Below are positions 16,132-24,978 of a stretch of 54,402 bases of DNA, piece by piece (the stretch's first letter is position 1; each line of letters starts with the position of its first letter). Position numbers and translations under genes: made by a program. Origin of the DNA: Candidatus Kuenenia stuttgartensis (lineage in GTDB: Bacteria > Planctomycetota > Planctomycetia > Planctomycetales > Planctomycetaceae); NCBI GenBank assembly GCA_945904015.1, contig CAMDPK010000026.1:1-54402 (forward strand), read 5' to 3'. The notes below the pieces were generated by a model. That model made no database searches, had not been told where the DNA came from, and saw only the letters and a program-made list of their open reading frames with translations.

Positions 16132-17640
16132 ATGTCCGGTGGTCACGAATCAACTTGGTATGTGAAAGCGAGCTTCGGTGCCGAATGGGGACCGATGACG
16201 ACCGCTACTCTGCTGGAGATGAACGAGCGCGATTCGCTCGGCCCCGGCGACTTGGCTCGTTGCGGAATTGACGGCGACTGGCGATCAGTCGCGAATGTAC
16301 TCGCCGAGTTGTCGGACGCTGCCGCATCGCCGGCCAGCATGGCCGAGGCCGGCGACGAGACGGCTGTCCGAGACGACGACGATCCGCAAGTGCCTTGTGA
16401 TCCTGCGGAGGAGGAGTCGATCACTGTCGCCAAGATGCCCACACTGACCTCGGCAAGTTCGCGACGATCAGGTGCGTTGCCCGGCTGGTCGAACTTTTGG
16501 ACACCGTCGTCGGCAAACGAGTCGACCGAAGTGTTACCGCGCATGCAGGGAATCGAAAGTTTTAGTCAGTCGATCTCCGAGCCTTCGTCTGACTCGCACG
16601 CTGAGGATTCGATGCCGTCTGAAGTGGTGGCCAGCGAATCCGCCACCGACAACTTCTCGACTGCGACATCGCCGGTCGAGTTTTCGATTCGTCCTGAGCC
16701 ATTCGACGGAACCGCGGATGCCACGCGGCCGCTGTCGTGTGATTTGACGCTCCCCGACAAAGAATTGGAATTGCTCAACGACTGGAAACAAGATCGCACA
16801 GACGAGTTGATTCGTTTGAAGGCGATCGTCGCTGAGCGTGAAGCCATCCTCTCGCGCGCGGCGGAGGTGGCGAAAGCTGAGGAAGCGGAAGCCGCAGCCC
16901 AAACAACGGATGCTGAAGCGGCACAGTCCGAAGGTGCCAACGAGACTTCGCCGAAGTCTGACAGCCCGTTGTCTGCCGAGTCCGAGTCGAAGCCGCCGGT
17001 TCCATCCGCGAGACCACGACGAGCGATTCGGCAAGAGTCTTGGGAACAAACATTGGCTCGGTGGAAACGCTCGTTGCCCGATTGGAAGGTCGCGGTCTTG
17101 TTGCCTCTGCTGCCGTTGGCGGTGTGGTGGCTGTGGCCCGTTTCCTACGGCAATGTCGCCGCCAGCTACCACGCCATGTACAACAGACTGCGTGAGATTC
17201 GGGACCGTCCTCTGGATAAATCCGGCATGGACGAATTCGTGGAGCGGTCGCAAGCACAACTCGACACGCTGTTGCCTCGCTTGAAAGATCGCGCGACTTC
17301 AAAAGATCCCGACACGCAACTGTTGCTCTGGATCGGCCGCGATTGTCTGCAACCGATGCTCAAGAGTCCGCGCACACGAAACACAAAGCACGAGGCGATG
17401 CTGAAGAAACTGCTGGCTCAATGGGACCAGACGCACCATGTTGTTGCGGTCGAGGAACCTTCGGAATCAACGGACTCAGATTCAGAGGACTTGGCGTTGC
17501 CGCCGCCCCCCGCAGGTTCAAAGCCGCTGGGATTTGGTCGATCCGCCGATCCCACAGAACCGGTCGAAACGGAGCTGCCGCCGGCCGCGCCACCCAAGAC
17601 GACAAGTCCGCCGCCGAAAGACCTCGACGATCCGAATTGA
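16132..17640 (+). CDS. GYF_2-domain protein with one membrane helix
   Basis: 502-residue protein. The N-terminus is a GYF_2 domain ([15 protein letters not shown], then GDWRSVANV; residues 8-56). A long acidic Ser/Ala/Glu-rich region follows, with a helical, coiled-coil-like stretch at about 215-265 ([18 protein letters not shown]). One membrane helix is near 319-338 ([18 protein letters not shown]), then a helical domain ([19 protein letters not shown]) and a Pro-rich C-terminal tail. The ATG at 16132 is preceded by GAGGG; an earlier ATG at 16114 lacks a site. It lies between the kinase and a DUF1559 gene on the same strand. It is the second GYF_2 membrane protein of the window, and the role is unknown. 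Confidence 0.78.
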   Translation: MSGGHESTWYVKASFGAEWGPMTTATLLEMNERDSLGPGDLARCGIDGDWRSVANVLAELSDAAASPASMAEAGDETAVRDDDDPQVPCDPAEEESITVAKMPTLTSASSRRSGALPGWSNFWTPSSANESTEVLPRMQGIESFSQSISEPSSDSHAEDSMPSEVVASESATDNFSTATSPVEFSIRPEPFDGTADATRPLSCDLTLPDKELELLNDWKQDRTDELIRLKAIVAEREAILSRAAEVAKAEEAEAAAQTTDAEAAQSEGANETSPKSDSPLSAESESKPPVPSARPRRAIRQESWEQTLARWKRSLPDWKVAVLLPLLPLAVWWLWPVSYGNVAASYHAMYNRLREIRDRPLDKSGMDEFVERSQAQLDTLLPRLKDRATSKDPDTQLLLWIGRDCLQPMLKSPRTRNTKHEAMLKKLLAQWDQTHHVVAVEEPSESTDSDSEDLALPPPPAGSKPLGFGRSADPTEPVETELPPAAPPKTTSPPPKDLDDPN

Positions 17641-17782
17641 ATTCATGCGGTGCTCATGGCAGAATCAAACTCGCATTCCTCAGTCACCGAGAAAGCCACG
17701 CCTCTTCCCAACGATGTTCATCGAACGGCTTCAGCCGCCTCGGTTTCGGAATTCCGCTCGGCCGCTGTCTGAAAGGTCTCCC

Positions 17783-18820
17783 ATGAAAAGCACTTCTCGG
17801 CGATCAGGTTTCACCTTGGTGGAGTTGCTCGTGGTGATGGCCATCATCGCCACATTGATGGCCCTGCTGTTGCCTGCGGTGCAAAGCGCGCGAGAAACCT
17901 CTCGCCGAACCGCTTGCCGCAACAATCTGCATCAAATCGGGATCGCGCTGCACAACTACCACGACACGCATGCGTGCTTTCCGCCAAGCAGCGGTGGAAC
18001 TGCTGGCAGTGGCACGAACGGCAATGCTCTGTCCGGCTTCGTCATGCTGTTGCCGCAATTGGAGAAGGACATCATCTGGCAGCGGATTCACAAGACAGTG
18101 GGTCAAGGTGGCGATCCCTCGACAATCGTCATCAACGGAGAGATCGACGTTTATCTCTGCCCCACCGCAAATGTCGGCGACAAAGTGAACGGCAGCGGGC
18201 ACCGCTACTACGCGTTCAACTTGGGCGACCTGCAACCCGGTTATCCCCACCCACTGCCACCTCCAGCGCAACCAGTTCCTGGTTTGGCGGGAGTCCGCCG
18301 CTCGCGAGGACCATTCGGCTTTCAACGCTGCGTGAAGATCAAGGAGATCACAGACGGCACAGGGACAACCATTGCGGTCGCTGAGCGGTTTGGGAGCGTG
18401 TCGTCCAGAGACTATTACGACAAGTTCAACAGCAGTCCCGCCACCTGCACGACGGGCTGGGCTGGCCCGCCAGTGCCGCCGCTTGGTCCGAGTGTTGAAT
18501 CGACCGAAAACTTGTTTGCCGTCGGTCATCCGATCTGGGGTGGCTTCACAACCGCGATGCCTCCCAACAATCGCCATTGTTACTCCAGCGATAGTCTTCC
18601 CACTCGCAACTTCGGTATCTGGATCGCCGCCAGCAGCAGCCATTCGAGCGGAGTCAACGTCTTGATGTGTGACGGTGCCGCACGGTTCGTCAACGAGAGC
18701 ATTTTCGCCGGCGACCAAACAGCCACGGCGGCAATCACTGGAGAAGAAAGTCCGTACGGAATCTGGGGCGGATTAGGAACGATCGCCGGCCGCGAGGAGG
18801 TTGCTTTGGAAGCGAATTAG
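17783..18820 (+). CDS. DUF1559 type IV pilin-like protein
   Basis: 345-residue protein with a type IV pilin/pseudopilin N-terminus: short basic leader [20 protein letters not shown], with the prepilin peptidase site before Phe and Glu at +5. The remaining part is the planctomycete DUF1559 domain, including [39 protein letters not shown] and the C-terminal [17 protein letters not shown] (H-x9-DG-type) motif. Such proteins are abundant in planctomycetes and are thought to sit in the cell envelope; their function is largely unknown. The ATG has AAAGG upstream. A bidirectional-looking terminator follows at about 60 bp. Confidence 0.93.
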   Translation: MKSTSRRSGFTLVELLVVMAIIATLMALLLPAVQSARETSRRTACRNNLHQIGIALHNYHDTHACFPPSSGGTAGSGTNGNALSGFVMLLPQLEKDIIWQRIHKTVGQGGDPSTIVINGEIDVYLCPTANVGDKVNGSGHRYYAFNLGDLQPGYPHPLPPPAQPVPGLAGVRRSRGPFGFQRCVKIKEITDGTGTTIAVAERFGSVSSRDYYDKFNSSPATCTTGWAGPPVPPLGPSVESTENLFAVGHPIWGGFTTAMPPNNRHCYSSDSLPTRNFGIWIAASSSHSSGVNVLMCDGAARFVNESIFAGDQTATAAITGEESPYGIWGGLGTIAGREEVALEAN

Positions 18821-18881
18821 CCTCCGATCGAGTTGGCCAGAGAATGATCCGCGCCGATGCGAGGAATCTTCTCACGAACAC

Positions 18882-18917
18882 AAAAACAGCCCGATGACCA
18901 AGCGTGGTCATCGGGCT
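18882..18917 (-). terminator. Intrinsic terminator of the PDZ operon, possibly bidirectional
   Basis: A perfect 13-bp stem (AGCCCGATGACCA and complement, 18888-18900 and 18905-18917) with an AGCG loop. On the minus strand it is followed by TGTTTTTG. On the plus strand it is followed by GACTTTTCT, so it may also stop the DUF1559 transcript. Confidence 0.82.
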
Positions 18918-18976
18918 GACTTTTCTGAAATCGACCCGAACTCGAGGCAGCAAAGCGCTGGATCATCAGTCGGTGA

Positions 18977-20554
18977 CTACTTCGTTGCGGACTTCTCCAG
19001 CGTCTGTTGCAGCTTCTCAACCTTCTCGGTCAGTTGCTGGAGTTGCTTGAGCATCGCTTCTTGTCGCTCTTGCAGTTGGCTGGCCGAACCGGGTTGGCCG
19101 GCGGACTTCTGAGGCACTCCGTTCTCCGAGCGAATCACTTGCTGCAAACTTCGCTGATAGTATTCGTTTGGCACGTAGGTCGTGTACGGTGCCTGCACCT
19201 TGGTCGTCCAGGTGCCCATTCCCGAACCGGCAGAAAAACTGGTCGCTCCGGATGGCGGCGCGAGCAACGGCGCGACTTGCTTGCGGACGTCTTCCGGCAG
19301 CTTGTCGAGTTCCTTCTCGGTGATGTCCCAAGATTGGTCTTTCTTCTTGACGTTGATTTGCGCCGGCTCGCTCCCCTTGCGGCCGATCGTCACGACCAGC
19401 TCATCTGCGAAGTTGTGAACACTCTTGGAGGCAATGGCTGACTGAAATTGCGGCTCAGCCTGACCGTAGGATTTGACGATGAACGGCTGCGGGCCAGTGG
19501 TCACAATCTGTGACCAATCCGGAGGATAGGCGACCATCGCCGGTTGCTTGGCGTAATAGGCACTCAGAGGACCAGCCGCATCTCGGCGGATGGCGAGCTG
19601 TTGTTCGACCTGCCCGCGCACGTCGGCCGGCAGCTTGCCGAGTTCTTCCGCCGTGACGTCCCATTTTTGATCTCCCTTGCTGACGAGGATGTGTTCCGGC
19701 TGACCGACGACCTGACGAAACTCCATCGACAGCCCCTCCGGCAACTTTGGAATCCGTCTAGTCCTGGTGTGTATCGAACCGGCCATCCGCATCCCCAACT
19801 GCTGCGGCCCCTGTAATTTTTGGTCGAAAGCTTGCAAAGCCAAGCGAGCTTGTGCCGCTGCCTGAGCGGCTTGCTCGGCACGAGCCTCCGCCAACTTTCG
19901 TTGGGCTAGCAACTGTTGCTGCGCGGCTTCATCGAGTTGTACGGCGATCGACGTCGAAAGGAATTGAACCTGCGGACGCTCGGCCGGCGTGACTTCGATG
20001 TTCTGCTTTTGACCGCGGCGCAGCAGCACGAACTTCAACGGCTTCGTCTCCGACTTTTGGACCGCTTCGACAAGCTGCATCACCTGCGTCAACGATTTCG
20101 GTTCCGCATTGGGATCGTCCGACGGGATCGTCACTGTAAGCAGCAGATCATTCTTCAGCACACCCGCCTTCTTGGCCGGAGCCTCGTCCGTCACCGCCTC
20201 GACCAGCAGACCGACACCTGCTTCCAAACCCAACTGCTCCCGCAAGACCTCGCCGGCATCGACGCACAGCAGCCCGATCCAATACTTGCCCGCTTCGGCC
20301 TGAGCAGCGCCAACTTCCAAAACAAACAAGCCGCTCGCATTCGGATTCTCCCGAATGGAGATGACGGCGATATTTCCCTCAGAATCCACCACTCCCGCGC
20401 TGGGCTTCGGCTCGTCAATCGGCTTCCGAACGTCAACCGGCGGCGGCGGAGTGTCGTTCGCTGGTTTTTGCGGAGCCTCCTGAGCGACCGCGAATGTGCC
20501 GCACAGGCACATCGCCGCCGCCAAACTCCGCGACCAATGACTGAAAACTTGCAT
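18977..20554 (-). CDS. Secreted PDZ-domain protein of an ECF sigma operon
   Basis: 525-residue exported protein. The signal peptide is residues 1-24 (SLAAAMCLCGTFAVAQ). A Pro-rich segment follows, then a PDZ domain at about 75-175 (YWIGLLCVDAGEVLREQLG, GVGLLVEAVTDEAPAKKAG, DLLLTVT). Next are an Ala/Gln-rich coiled coil (EARAEQAAQAAAQARLALQ), two similar repeats of the form 'QKWDVTAEELGKLPADVR' and 'QSWDITEKELDKLPEDVR', and a C-terminal coiled coil (ERQEAMLKQLQQLTEKVE). No protease domain accompanies the PDZ. The ATG at 20554 has AAAGGA upstream. It is the third gene after an ECF sigma factor and its putative anti-sigma factor, so it may sense or respond to envelope state. Confidence 0.85.
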   Translation of the reverse strand: MQVFSHWSRSLAAAMCLCGTFAVAQEAPQKPANDTPPPPVDVRKPIDEPKPSAGVVDSEGNIAVISIRENPNASGLFVLEVGAAQAEAGKYWIGLLCVDAGEVLREQLGLEAGVGLLVEAVTDEAPAKKAGVLKNDLLLTVTIPSDDPNAEPKSLTQVMQLVEAVQKSETKPLKFVLLRRGQKQNIEVTPAERPQVQFLSTSIAVQLDEAAQQQLLAQRKLAEARAEQAAQAAAQARLALQAFDQKLQGPQQLGMRMAGSIHTRTRRIPKLPEGLSMEFRQVVGQPEHILVSKGDQKWDVTAEELGKLPADVRGQVEQQLAIRRDAAGPLSAYYAKQPAMVAYPPDWSQIVTTGPQPFIVKSYGQAEPQFQSAIASKSVHNFADELVVTIGRKGSEPAQINVKKKDQSWDITEKELDKLPEDVRKQVAPLLAPPSGATSFSAGSGMGTWTTKVQAPYTTYVPNEYYQRSLQQVIRSENGVPQKSAGQPGSASQLQERQEAMLKQLQQLTEKVEKLQQTLEKSATK

Positions 20555-20571
20555 GATGATTTCCTTTCTGG

Positions 20572-20638
20572 AGGATGGGCACTCTTGCCCGTCACATCGA
20601 GTAATCACACCGAGCCAACGGGCAAGAGTGACCGTCCT
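20572..20638. repeat. Inverted repeat between anti-sigma and PDZ genes
   Basis: 21-bp arms (20572-20592 and 20618-20638; AGGATGGGCACTCTTGCCCG against AGGACGGTCACTCTTGCCCG) with two mismatches. It fills the 82-bp gap, and its right end overlaps the TAG stop of the anti-sigma gene. Confidence 0.88.
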
Positions 20639-21344
20639 ACTGAAACACATTCAACCCGACGTTCTCGACCAGCACGTTGCTGACCGGAACAACGCCGCGA
20701 CGACCGTCCGACAACTGCACCTCGAACAACTGACGCTCCTCATGCACACGCCGCCCCGCGCGCAGCAACGCTCGCTGAATCTCCGGCGAGATCACCGGCG
20801 GCCCGGTCAACAACTCACGCGGATCGCTTGGAAAATCATCCACCACCGCCACATCCACGGTTTGCGACGGACCACCCAGCAAATCATCCAGGACTAATCG
20901 CAGCGTCTGATGGGTCTCGACCGGTTGCGTCGAGGCATCGGCAACTTCGATCTCTTCGTTCGGATCACTGGCGAACGTGCGCGGACTGGACGCGGGCGGA
21001 TTCGGAACACGAGCAACCCGTTCCTCCGCCGAACTTGACCAGCGACCCAAACCAAACGCGATCAGACTGCACGCGACCAATGCCGTCATCCGCAACCCAC
21101 CGCTGCGAGCGGCGATATTCGTTGAAGGACTCGCCGCGCGAGCGGACTCGTTCGGCAGCGGTTTCATCAATGCCGTCAGCTCGCAACGCAGCGTCTGCGA
21201 TTCGACAAACGCCAGCGCCAACCGCCGCCAGCCATCCGGTTCGCGATCCGCCGCCAGCAACAGTTCGCGTCGCTTGGAATCGGACAACTCGCCATCGACG
21301 AAGCGATCCAATTGACTCGCTGTGAATTCTTCAAACTCATTCAT
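20637..21344 (-). CDS. Putative membrane anti-sigma factor
   Basis: 235-residue single-pass membrane protein. The cytoplasmic N-terminus (FTASQLDRFVDGELSDSKRR) looks like the anti-sigma 'asp/RsiW' start, including the DGEL motif and a helix AADREPDGWRRLALAFVES. It lacks the Cys/His zinc ligands of the ZAS family. The membrane helix is at 86-101 (MTALVACSLIAFGLGRW), and the outer part is about 130 residues (beta-rich C-terminus LFEVQLSDGRRGVVPVSNV). Its ATG overlaps the stop of the ECF sigma gene as ATGA, which is typical for sigma/anti-sigma pairs. The pairing is inferred from context. Confidence 0.78.
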   Translation of the reverse strand: MNEFEEFTASQLDRFVDGELSDSKRRELLLAADREPDGWRRLALAFVESQTLRCELTALMKPLPNESARAASPSTNIAARSGGLRMTALVACSLIAFGLGRWSSSAEERVARVPNPPASSPRTFASDPNEEIEVADASTQPVETHQTLRLVLDDLLGGPSQTVDVAVVDDFPSDPRELLTGPPVISPEIQRALLRAGRRVHEERQLFEVQLSDGRRGVVPVSNVLVENVGLNVFQ

Positions 21345-21898
21345 GATGTCGCCTCCAGAACTTCTACCGCGACCAATTCAGCCCGCAACCGTTGGCGAGC
21401 ACGATGCAGTCGCGTCTCGACCGCGCTGTGACTGATCCCCAGATGCGCGGCCAGTTCGTGATAGCTCCAATCCTCCGTGTACTTCAACAACAGTAGTTCC
21501 GCATCCTTTGAGTTCAGCATCCCGATCGCTCGCCGAATCAACTGCTGCCGTTCGTCCGAGATCATCCACACCAGCGGATCGGCCGAGTCATCCGCGTCCG
21601 TCGGCCGTTCGCGTGCGAATCCGTTTCGCAACCGCCGCTGCCGACCCAACCGCCGCCGATGCAACAACGACTTCCGCACCGCCAGCCGATACAACCACGG
21701 AGCAACTCGCTCCTCCGGGACATCCGTGTCCTGCTTTACCGCCGCCAGCGAAATCTCCTGAAAGATCTCGTCCACGGCTGACACGTCACCCGACCGAGCG
21801 GCGATCACCGTCCGCAACCACCGCGCATGAGCCGCCAGCCGAGCGGACCAATCGCATCCCTCGCTCGCTCCGCTCGGACTTCGACGCCAATCCCTCAT
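21341..21898 (-). CDS. ECF-type RNA polymerase sigma factor
   Basis: 185-residue sigma factor of the ECF class. Region 2: VDEIFQEISLAAVKQ and APWLYRLAVRKSLLHRRR. Region 4 helix-turn-helix: LLLLKYTEDWSYHELAAHLG, then SHSAVETRLHRARQRLRAEL. The N-terminal leader (MRDWRRSPSGASEG) is short, so the start could be slightly downstream, but ATG 21898 has no competitor. It overlaps a putative anti-sigma gene by 4 bases, with a PDZ protein further downstream. No own promoter was identified. Confidence 0.9.
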   Translation of the reverse strand: MRDWRRSPSGASEGCDWSARLAAHARWLRTVIAARSGDVSAVDEIFQEISLAAVKQDTDVPEERVAPWLYRLAVRKSLLHRRRLGRQRRLRNGFARERPTDADDSADPLVWMISDERQQLIRRAIGMLNSKDAELLLLKYTEDWSYHELAAHLGISHSAVETRLHRARQRLRAELVAVEVLEATS

Positions 21899-21972
21899 GA
21901 CGCCAAGATAGTTGCCGCTCGGCTGGAAATCTTGCTTGGATTTTCTGAGAAATCCCGATCAGCCGCCGACAT

Positions 21973-22770
21973 TCAAGGCAGATGCCGCTGCACAATGCCA
22001 AGCATCGTCTCGTGCAGGTGGCCGTTGGTGGCGAGGATGTGAGTCTTCGCAAGCGGCAGCGGTTGGCCAGTGCAGGTTGTGACGCGACCGCCGGCCTCTT
22101 CGACGAACAGGCGGCCGGCGGCGAAGTCCCACGGCGAGAGTTCGTACTCGAAATACGCTCCGAGTTGGCCGCAAGCGACCATGCACAGGTCGAGCGTGGC
22201 GGCTCCCAGGCGGCGGATGCAGTGGATGTTGTGGCCGAAGAGTTCGCGCATCGCGGACAGCGTGGCTTCCATCATCGCGCCGCGGTCGTAGTAGAAGCCG
22301 AGACCGATCAGCACTTCGTCGAGACGGCGGTGTTCGGAGACTCGAACTCGCTGGCCGTTGTGAAAGCTGCCTTGCCCGCGCGACGCGACGAAGCTGTCGC
22401 CGCGCGCGGGGTTCAGGATCACACCGCAGACCGGTTGGCCGGCTCGGTAGTACGCGACCGAGATGCCGAACTGCGGAATGCCGTGCAGGAAATTGTTCGT
22501 GCCGTCGATCGGGTCGATGACCCACAGATGCTCGGCATTCGCGTCGGCGGAGTGCGCTTCCTCGGCCAAGATCGCGTGGTTCGGGAACTCGCGGCGGATG
22601 ACGTCGACGATCGCGTGTTCGGATTCGACATCGGCCACCGAGACACGGTTGAAGCTCGGCTCGCCCGGTTTGACTTGGCTGGCGACGTTCGCGAAGTCTT
22701 GAAAGTGCCTCAGCGCGACTTCGGCCCCGGCGTGGGCAGCGGATTCGGCGATTCGTAATTCGGGAGGCAT
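21973..22770 (-). CDS. Inositol monophosphatase family protein
   Basis: 265-residue Mg-dependent sugar/inositol phosphatase. Metal-binding motifs are complete: AILAEEAHS (first Glu pair), VIDPIDGTNNFLHG (DPIDGT core), and WDFAAGRLFVEEAGG (second Asp). Length fits SuhB-type enzymes (about 260 residues). The ATG at 22770 is 7 bp past the stop of the Ppx gene, so they are co-transcribed. The open frame upstream of this start lies within the ppx coding sequence. Substrate could be myo-inositol-1-phosphate or another sugar phosphate, and the sequence does not decide. Confidence 0.93.
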   Translation of the reverse strand: MPPELRIAESAAHAGAEVALRHFQDFANVASQVKPGEPSFNRVSVADVESEHAIVDVIRREFPNHAILAEEAHSADANAEHLWVIDPIDGTNNFLHGIPQFGISVAYYRAGQPVCGVILNPARGDSFVASRGQGSFHNGQRVRVSEHRRLDEVLIGLGFYYDRGAMMEATLSAMRELFGHNIHCIRRLGAATLDLCMVACGQLGAYFEYELSPWDFAAGRLFVEEAGGRVTTCTGQPLPLAKTHILATNGHLHETMLGIVQRHLP

Positions 22771-22777
22771 GAGCGAT

Positions 22778-24358
22778 TCAGACTTGTTTGGCTCGCAGCA
22801 CGACTTGCAGGCCGAAGGTCTCCTCGAACAGCGAGCCGTTTTGCTTGAGGGCGAGTTGTTCGAGCGACAGGTCGTCGGCGTTCGGGATTTGAATGACGAG
22901 TCGGTCGTCTTCACGCTCGCAAGTCAGATCGGGAATGCGTTGCGAATACGAACGGTCGAGCGCGATGGCGACTCGCAGCAGCGCGGCGAGCTTGCTGACG
23001 GTGACACGACTGTCGCGGTCGAGCGGGGCGTAGCCGGGATGCGTCGGCTTCGGTGAGGCTCGGCGGTGGTAGCGGGCGACGAGCGCGACGAGCAGTTGAT
23101 CGCGGCGAGTCAGGCCGAACAGCTCGCCGTTTTGAATCAGATACATCGAGTGCTTGTGGTAGCTGGTCGTGTTGACATACAGGCCGATCTCGTGCAGCAA
23201 CGCGGCGACGTGCAGCAGCAAGCCAGTACGTGCATCGAGCTGATGTTGCTCGCGAAGTTGCTCGAACAGCTTTTTGGCCAGCAGCGCAACGTGCGTGGCG
23301 TGGTGTTCGTCGAAATGAAACTTCCGGCCGAAATCGAGCGCGGAACGGATGACTTGTTCGGCAAAATCCTCCGACCACGCGCCGCGCACGGCCATGTCTT
23401 TCAGCAAGCCGTCACGCAGGTTGACGTTCGTGACCAAGATGTGGTCGAGATGCAGCGTTCTGGCCAACAAGCTGTAGGCCAGCAACGCGGGGCCGAGCGT
23501 TTCGGCATCTGGAAACGCGATCTGATACTTCTGCACGATCTCATCGGGGGACAGTTCCAGCACCTTGTCCGTGAAACGTTCCAGCGCTGCGGTCGAGACC
23601 TTGCCGAGGTGTTGCAACTTTTTTTCTGGCAGAATCTGCGACGCGGCGAAGCGGACGTCTCCACCCAGCGCAATCAACTCAGTCGGGCCTTCCTGCGGAA
23701 CATGCAGCACGATCTCTTCGACCGTGCGGCCGATTTGGCTCTGCATGATCGAGCGGACTTTCAGCTTTGGCAGGCGGTGCTCTTCGAGCATCTCTCGCAG
23801 CCGCAACGAGCCGAGTCGGTAAGTATGCGAGTACGCCACTTGTCCGTTCTGCACCAGCAGGACTTCGGTGCTGCCGCCGCCAACTTCCACCACGACCGTC
23901 TTGGCCGAGGCGAGCATCCGCTCGGAATCGAGGAATGGCTTGATGCCGACGAACGTGATGCGGTTGACCTCAGCCTCGTCGAGCGCCTCGACCGTCAGTC
24001 CGGTGGCAATGTAAATGCGGTCGATGAACGACAAACGATTCGACGCTTCGCGCACCGCGCTCGTGGCGACGACGCGAATTTGGTCCGTGCTGGTGACTTG
24101 GTATTCGCGCAGCAACTGGCGGTAGCTGACGAGCACTTTGACGCAGTCCTCGATCGTGCCGCGTTTGATCACGCCGCGCGTGAACGTGTCCTTGCCGAGA
24201 TCGACTCCTTGCGACACCGTTTCCAAAATGCGGATGTGGCCAGTGCCATCAATCTCGGCGATGGCCATGCGGATGGCGGTGGTGCCAATGTCGATCACCG
24301 CCACCGGGCGAGCGGCGGGACTGGAGGCAGAACTCTCGGTCGATACGGCGGCAGTCAC
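22778..24358 (-). CDS. ppx: Exopolyphosphatase / GppA family phosphatase
   Basis: 526-residue cytosolic Ppx/GppA protein that removes terminal phosphate from polyphosphate or pppGpp. ASKHA-fold landmarks: AVIDIGTTAIRMAIAE (phosphate 1), VVVEVGGGSTEVLLV (phosphate 2), ELIALGGDVR, and a C-terminal HD-like domain (HVAALLHEIGLYVN, HKHSMYLI). The HE in place of HD also occurs in E. coli Ppx. The GTG start has AAGGA 7 bases upstream. First of a two-gene unit with the inositol monophosphatase. Which of Ppx or GppA it is cannot be decided here. Confidence 0.93.
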   Translation of the reverse strand: MTAAVSTESSASSPAARPVAVIDIGTTAIRMAIAEIDGTGHIRILETVSQGVDLGKDTFTRGVIKRGTIEDCVKVLVSYRQLLREYQVTSTDQIRVVATSAVREASNRLSFIDRIYIATGLTVEALDEAEVNRITFVGIKPFLDSERMLASAKTVVVEVGGGSTEVLLVQNGQVAYSHTYRLGSLRLREMLEEHRLPKLKVRSIMQSQIGRTVEEIVLHVPQEGPTELIALGGDVRFAASQILPEKKLQHLGKVSTAALERFTDKVLELSPDEIVQKYQIAFPDAETLGPALLAYSLLARTLHLDHILVTNVNLRDGLLKDMAVRGAWSEDFAEQVIRSALDFGRKFHFDEHHATHVALLAKKLFEQLREQHQLDARTGLLLHVAALLHEIGLYVNTTSYHKHSMYLIQNGELFGLTRRDQLLVALVARYHRRASPKPTHPGYAPLDRDSRVTVSKLAALLRVAIALDRSYSQRIPDLTCEREDDRLVIQIPNADDLSLEQLALKQNGSLFEETFGLQVVLRAKQV

Positions 24359-24409
24359 GCGAAAGTCCTTCGACTCAGGGCCGCTTCCTCACGGACTTGA
24401 TGAATCACG

Positions 24410-24520
24410 CCGCCACCCTGCTCGCCAGGGTGGTTCCCGCGATCTGTCGCTACCAACCTCTCTTCGGAAAGAACCTGTAGCAGCAGAGCGCGGGAACCAC
24501 GGGGGCAAGCCCAGTGGCGG
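24410..24520. repeat. Imperfect inverted repeat, GTGGTTCCCGCG core
   Basis: A 12-bp perfect core (24430-24441 and 24489-24500) within longer imperfect arms beginning CCGCCAC. It lies between the STAS stop and the Ppx start. It could act as a terminator or a regulatory hairpin. Confidence 0.75.
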
Positions 24521-24521
24521 G

Positions 24522-24887
24522 TCAATCAACAGCCCGCACGGCCTCGATCGCCTCGGATCGGCTGGGATAGTGCGTCCACAACTTGGTCAAGTTCATCGTC
24601 TGAAGCACGTCCAGCATGTCGGCGGAGGCGTTGCAGAACGCGGCTTTGCCTCCTTTGCCACCCGCCTTGCGGCAAACCTTGATCACCACACTGATGATGA
24701 TCGAACCCAACATCTGCTCGGCCGTGAAATCGACGACGACATGCGCCAGCGACGGATCGTCGAGCACTTCTAGCGTCGTGTTGGATTCCAGGTGAACGTC
24801 GTGATAACGAAAACCGCTGGCATCCCCTTGCGGGATGACAATCAGGACGTTTCCGTCGCGTTCCAGGCGAAAGACTTTATTGGTCAT
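24522..24887 (-). CDS. STAS-domain (anti-anti-sigma-like) protein
   Basis: 121-residue STAS-fold protein: strand VLIVIPQGDASGFRY, helix, AHVVVDFTAEQMLGSIIISV, then KAAFCNASADMLDVLQTMNLT and HYPSRSEAIEAV. The phosphorylatable position in canonical SpoIIAA sits in a D-S-S-G motif. Here the equivalent is GSI at the same place, so regulation by phosphorylation is possible but not certain. The ATG at 24887 is preferred to upstream in-frame starts because the STAS fold begins there. It lies between the SGNH gene and ppx on the same strand. Confidence 0.75.
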   Translation of the reverse strand: MTNKVFRLERDGNVLIVIPQGDASGFRYHDVHLESNTTLEVLDDPSLAHVVVDFTAEQMLGSIIISVVIKVCRKAGGKGGKAAFCNASADMLDVLQTMNLTKLWTHYPSRSEAIEAVRAVD

Positions 24888-24978
24888 TGGCAGGGGATTT
24901 AGCAGAGTTTCCGTTGGAGGCGAAGGGTGAGCGATCCCACCCACGACCGCGACCGGGGCGGGATTATGAAGCGAACCG

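Noticed and set aside
22778..24358. HE in place of HD in the Ppx C-terminal domain as a lost active site
   Set aside because: E. coli Ppx also has LHEVG at this place, so it is normal for the family.
23066..24400. 444-codon plus-strand open frame opposite ppx
   Set aside because: It is antisense to a complete Ppx/GppA gene and shows no protein family signature.
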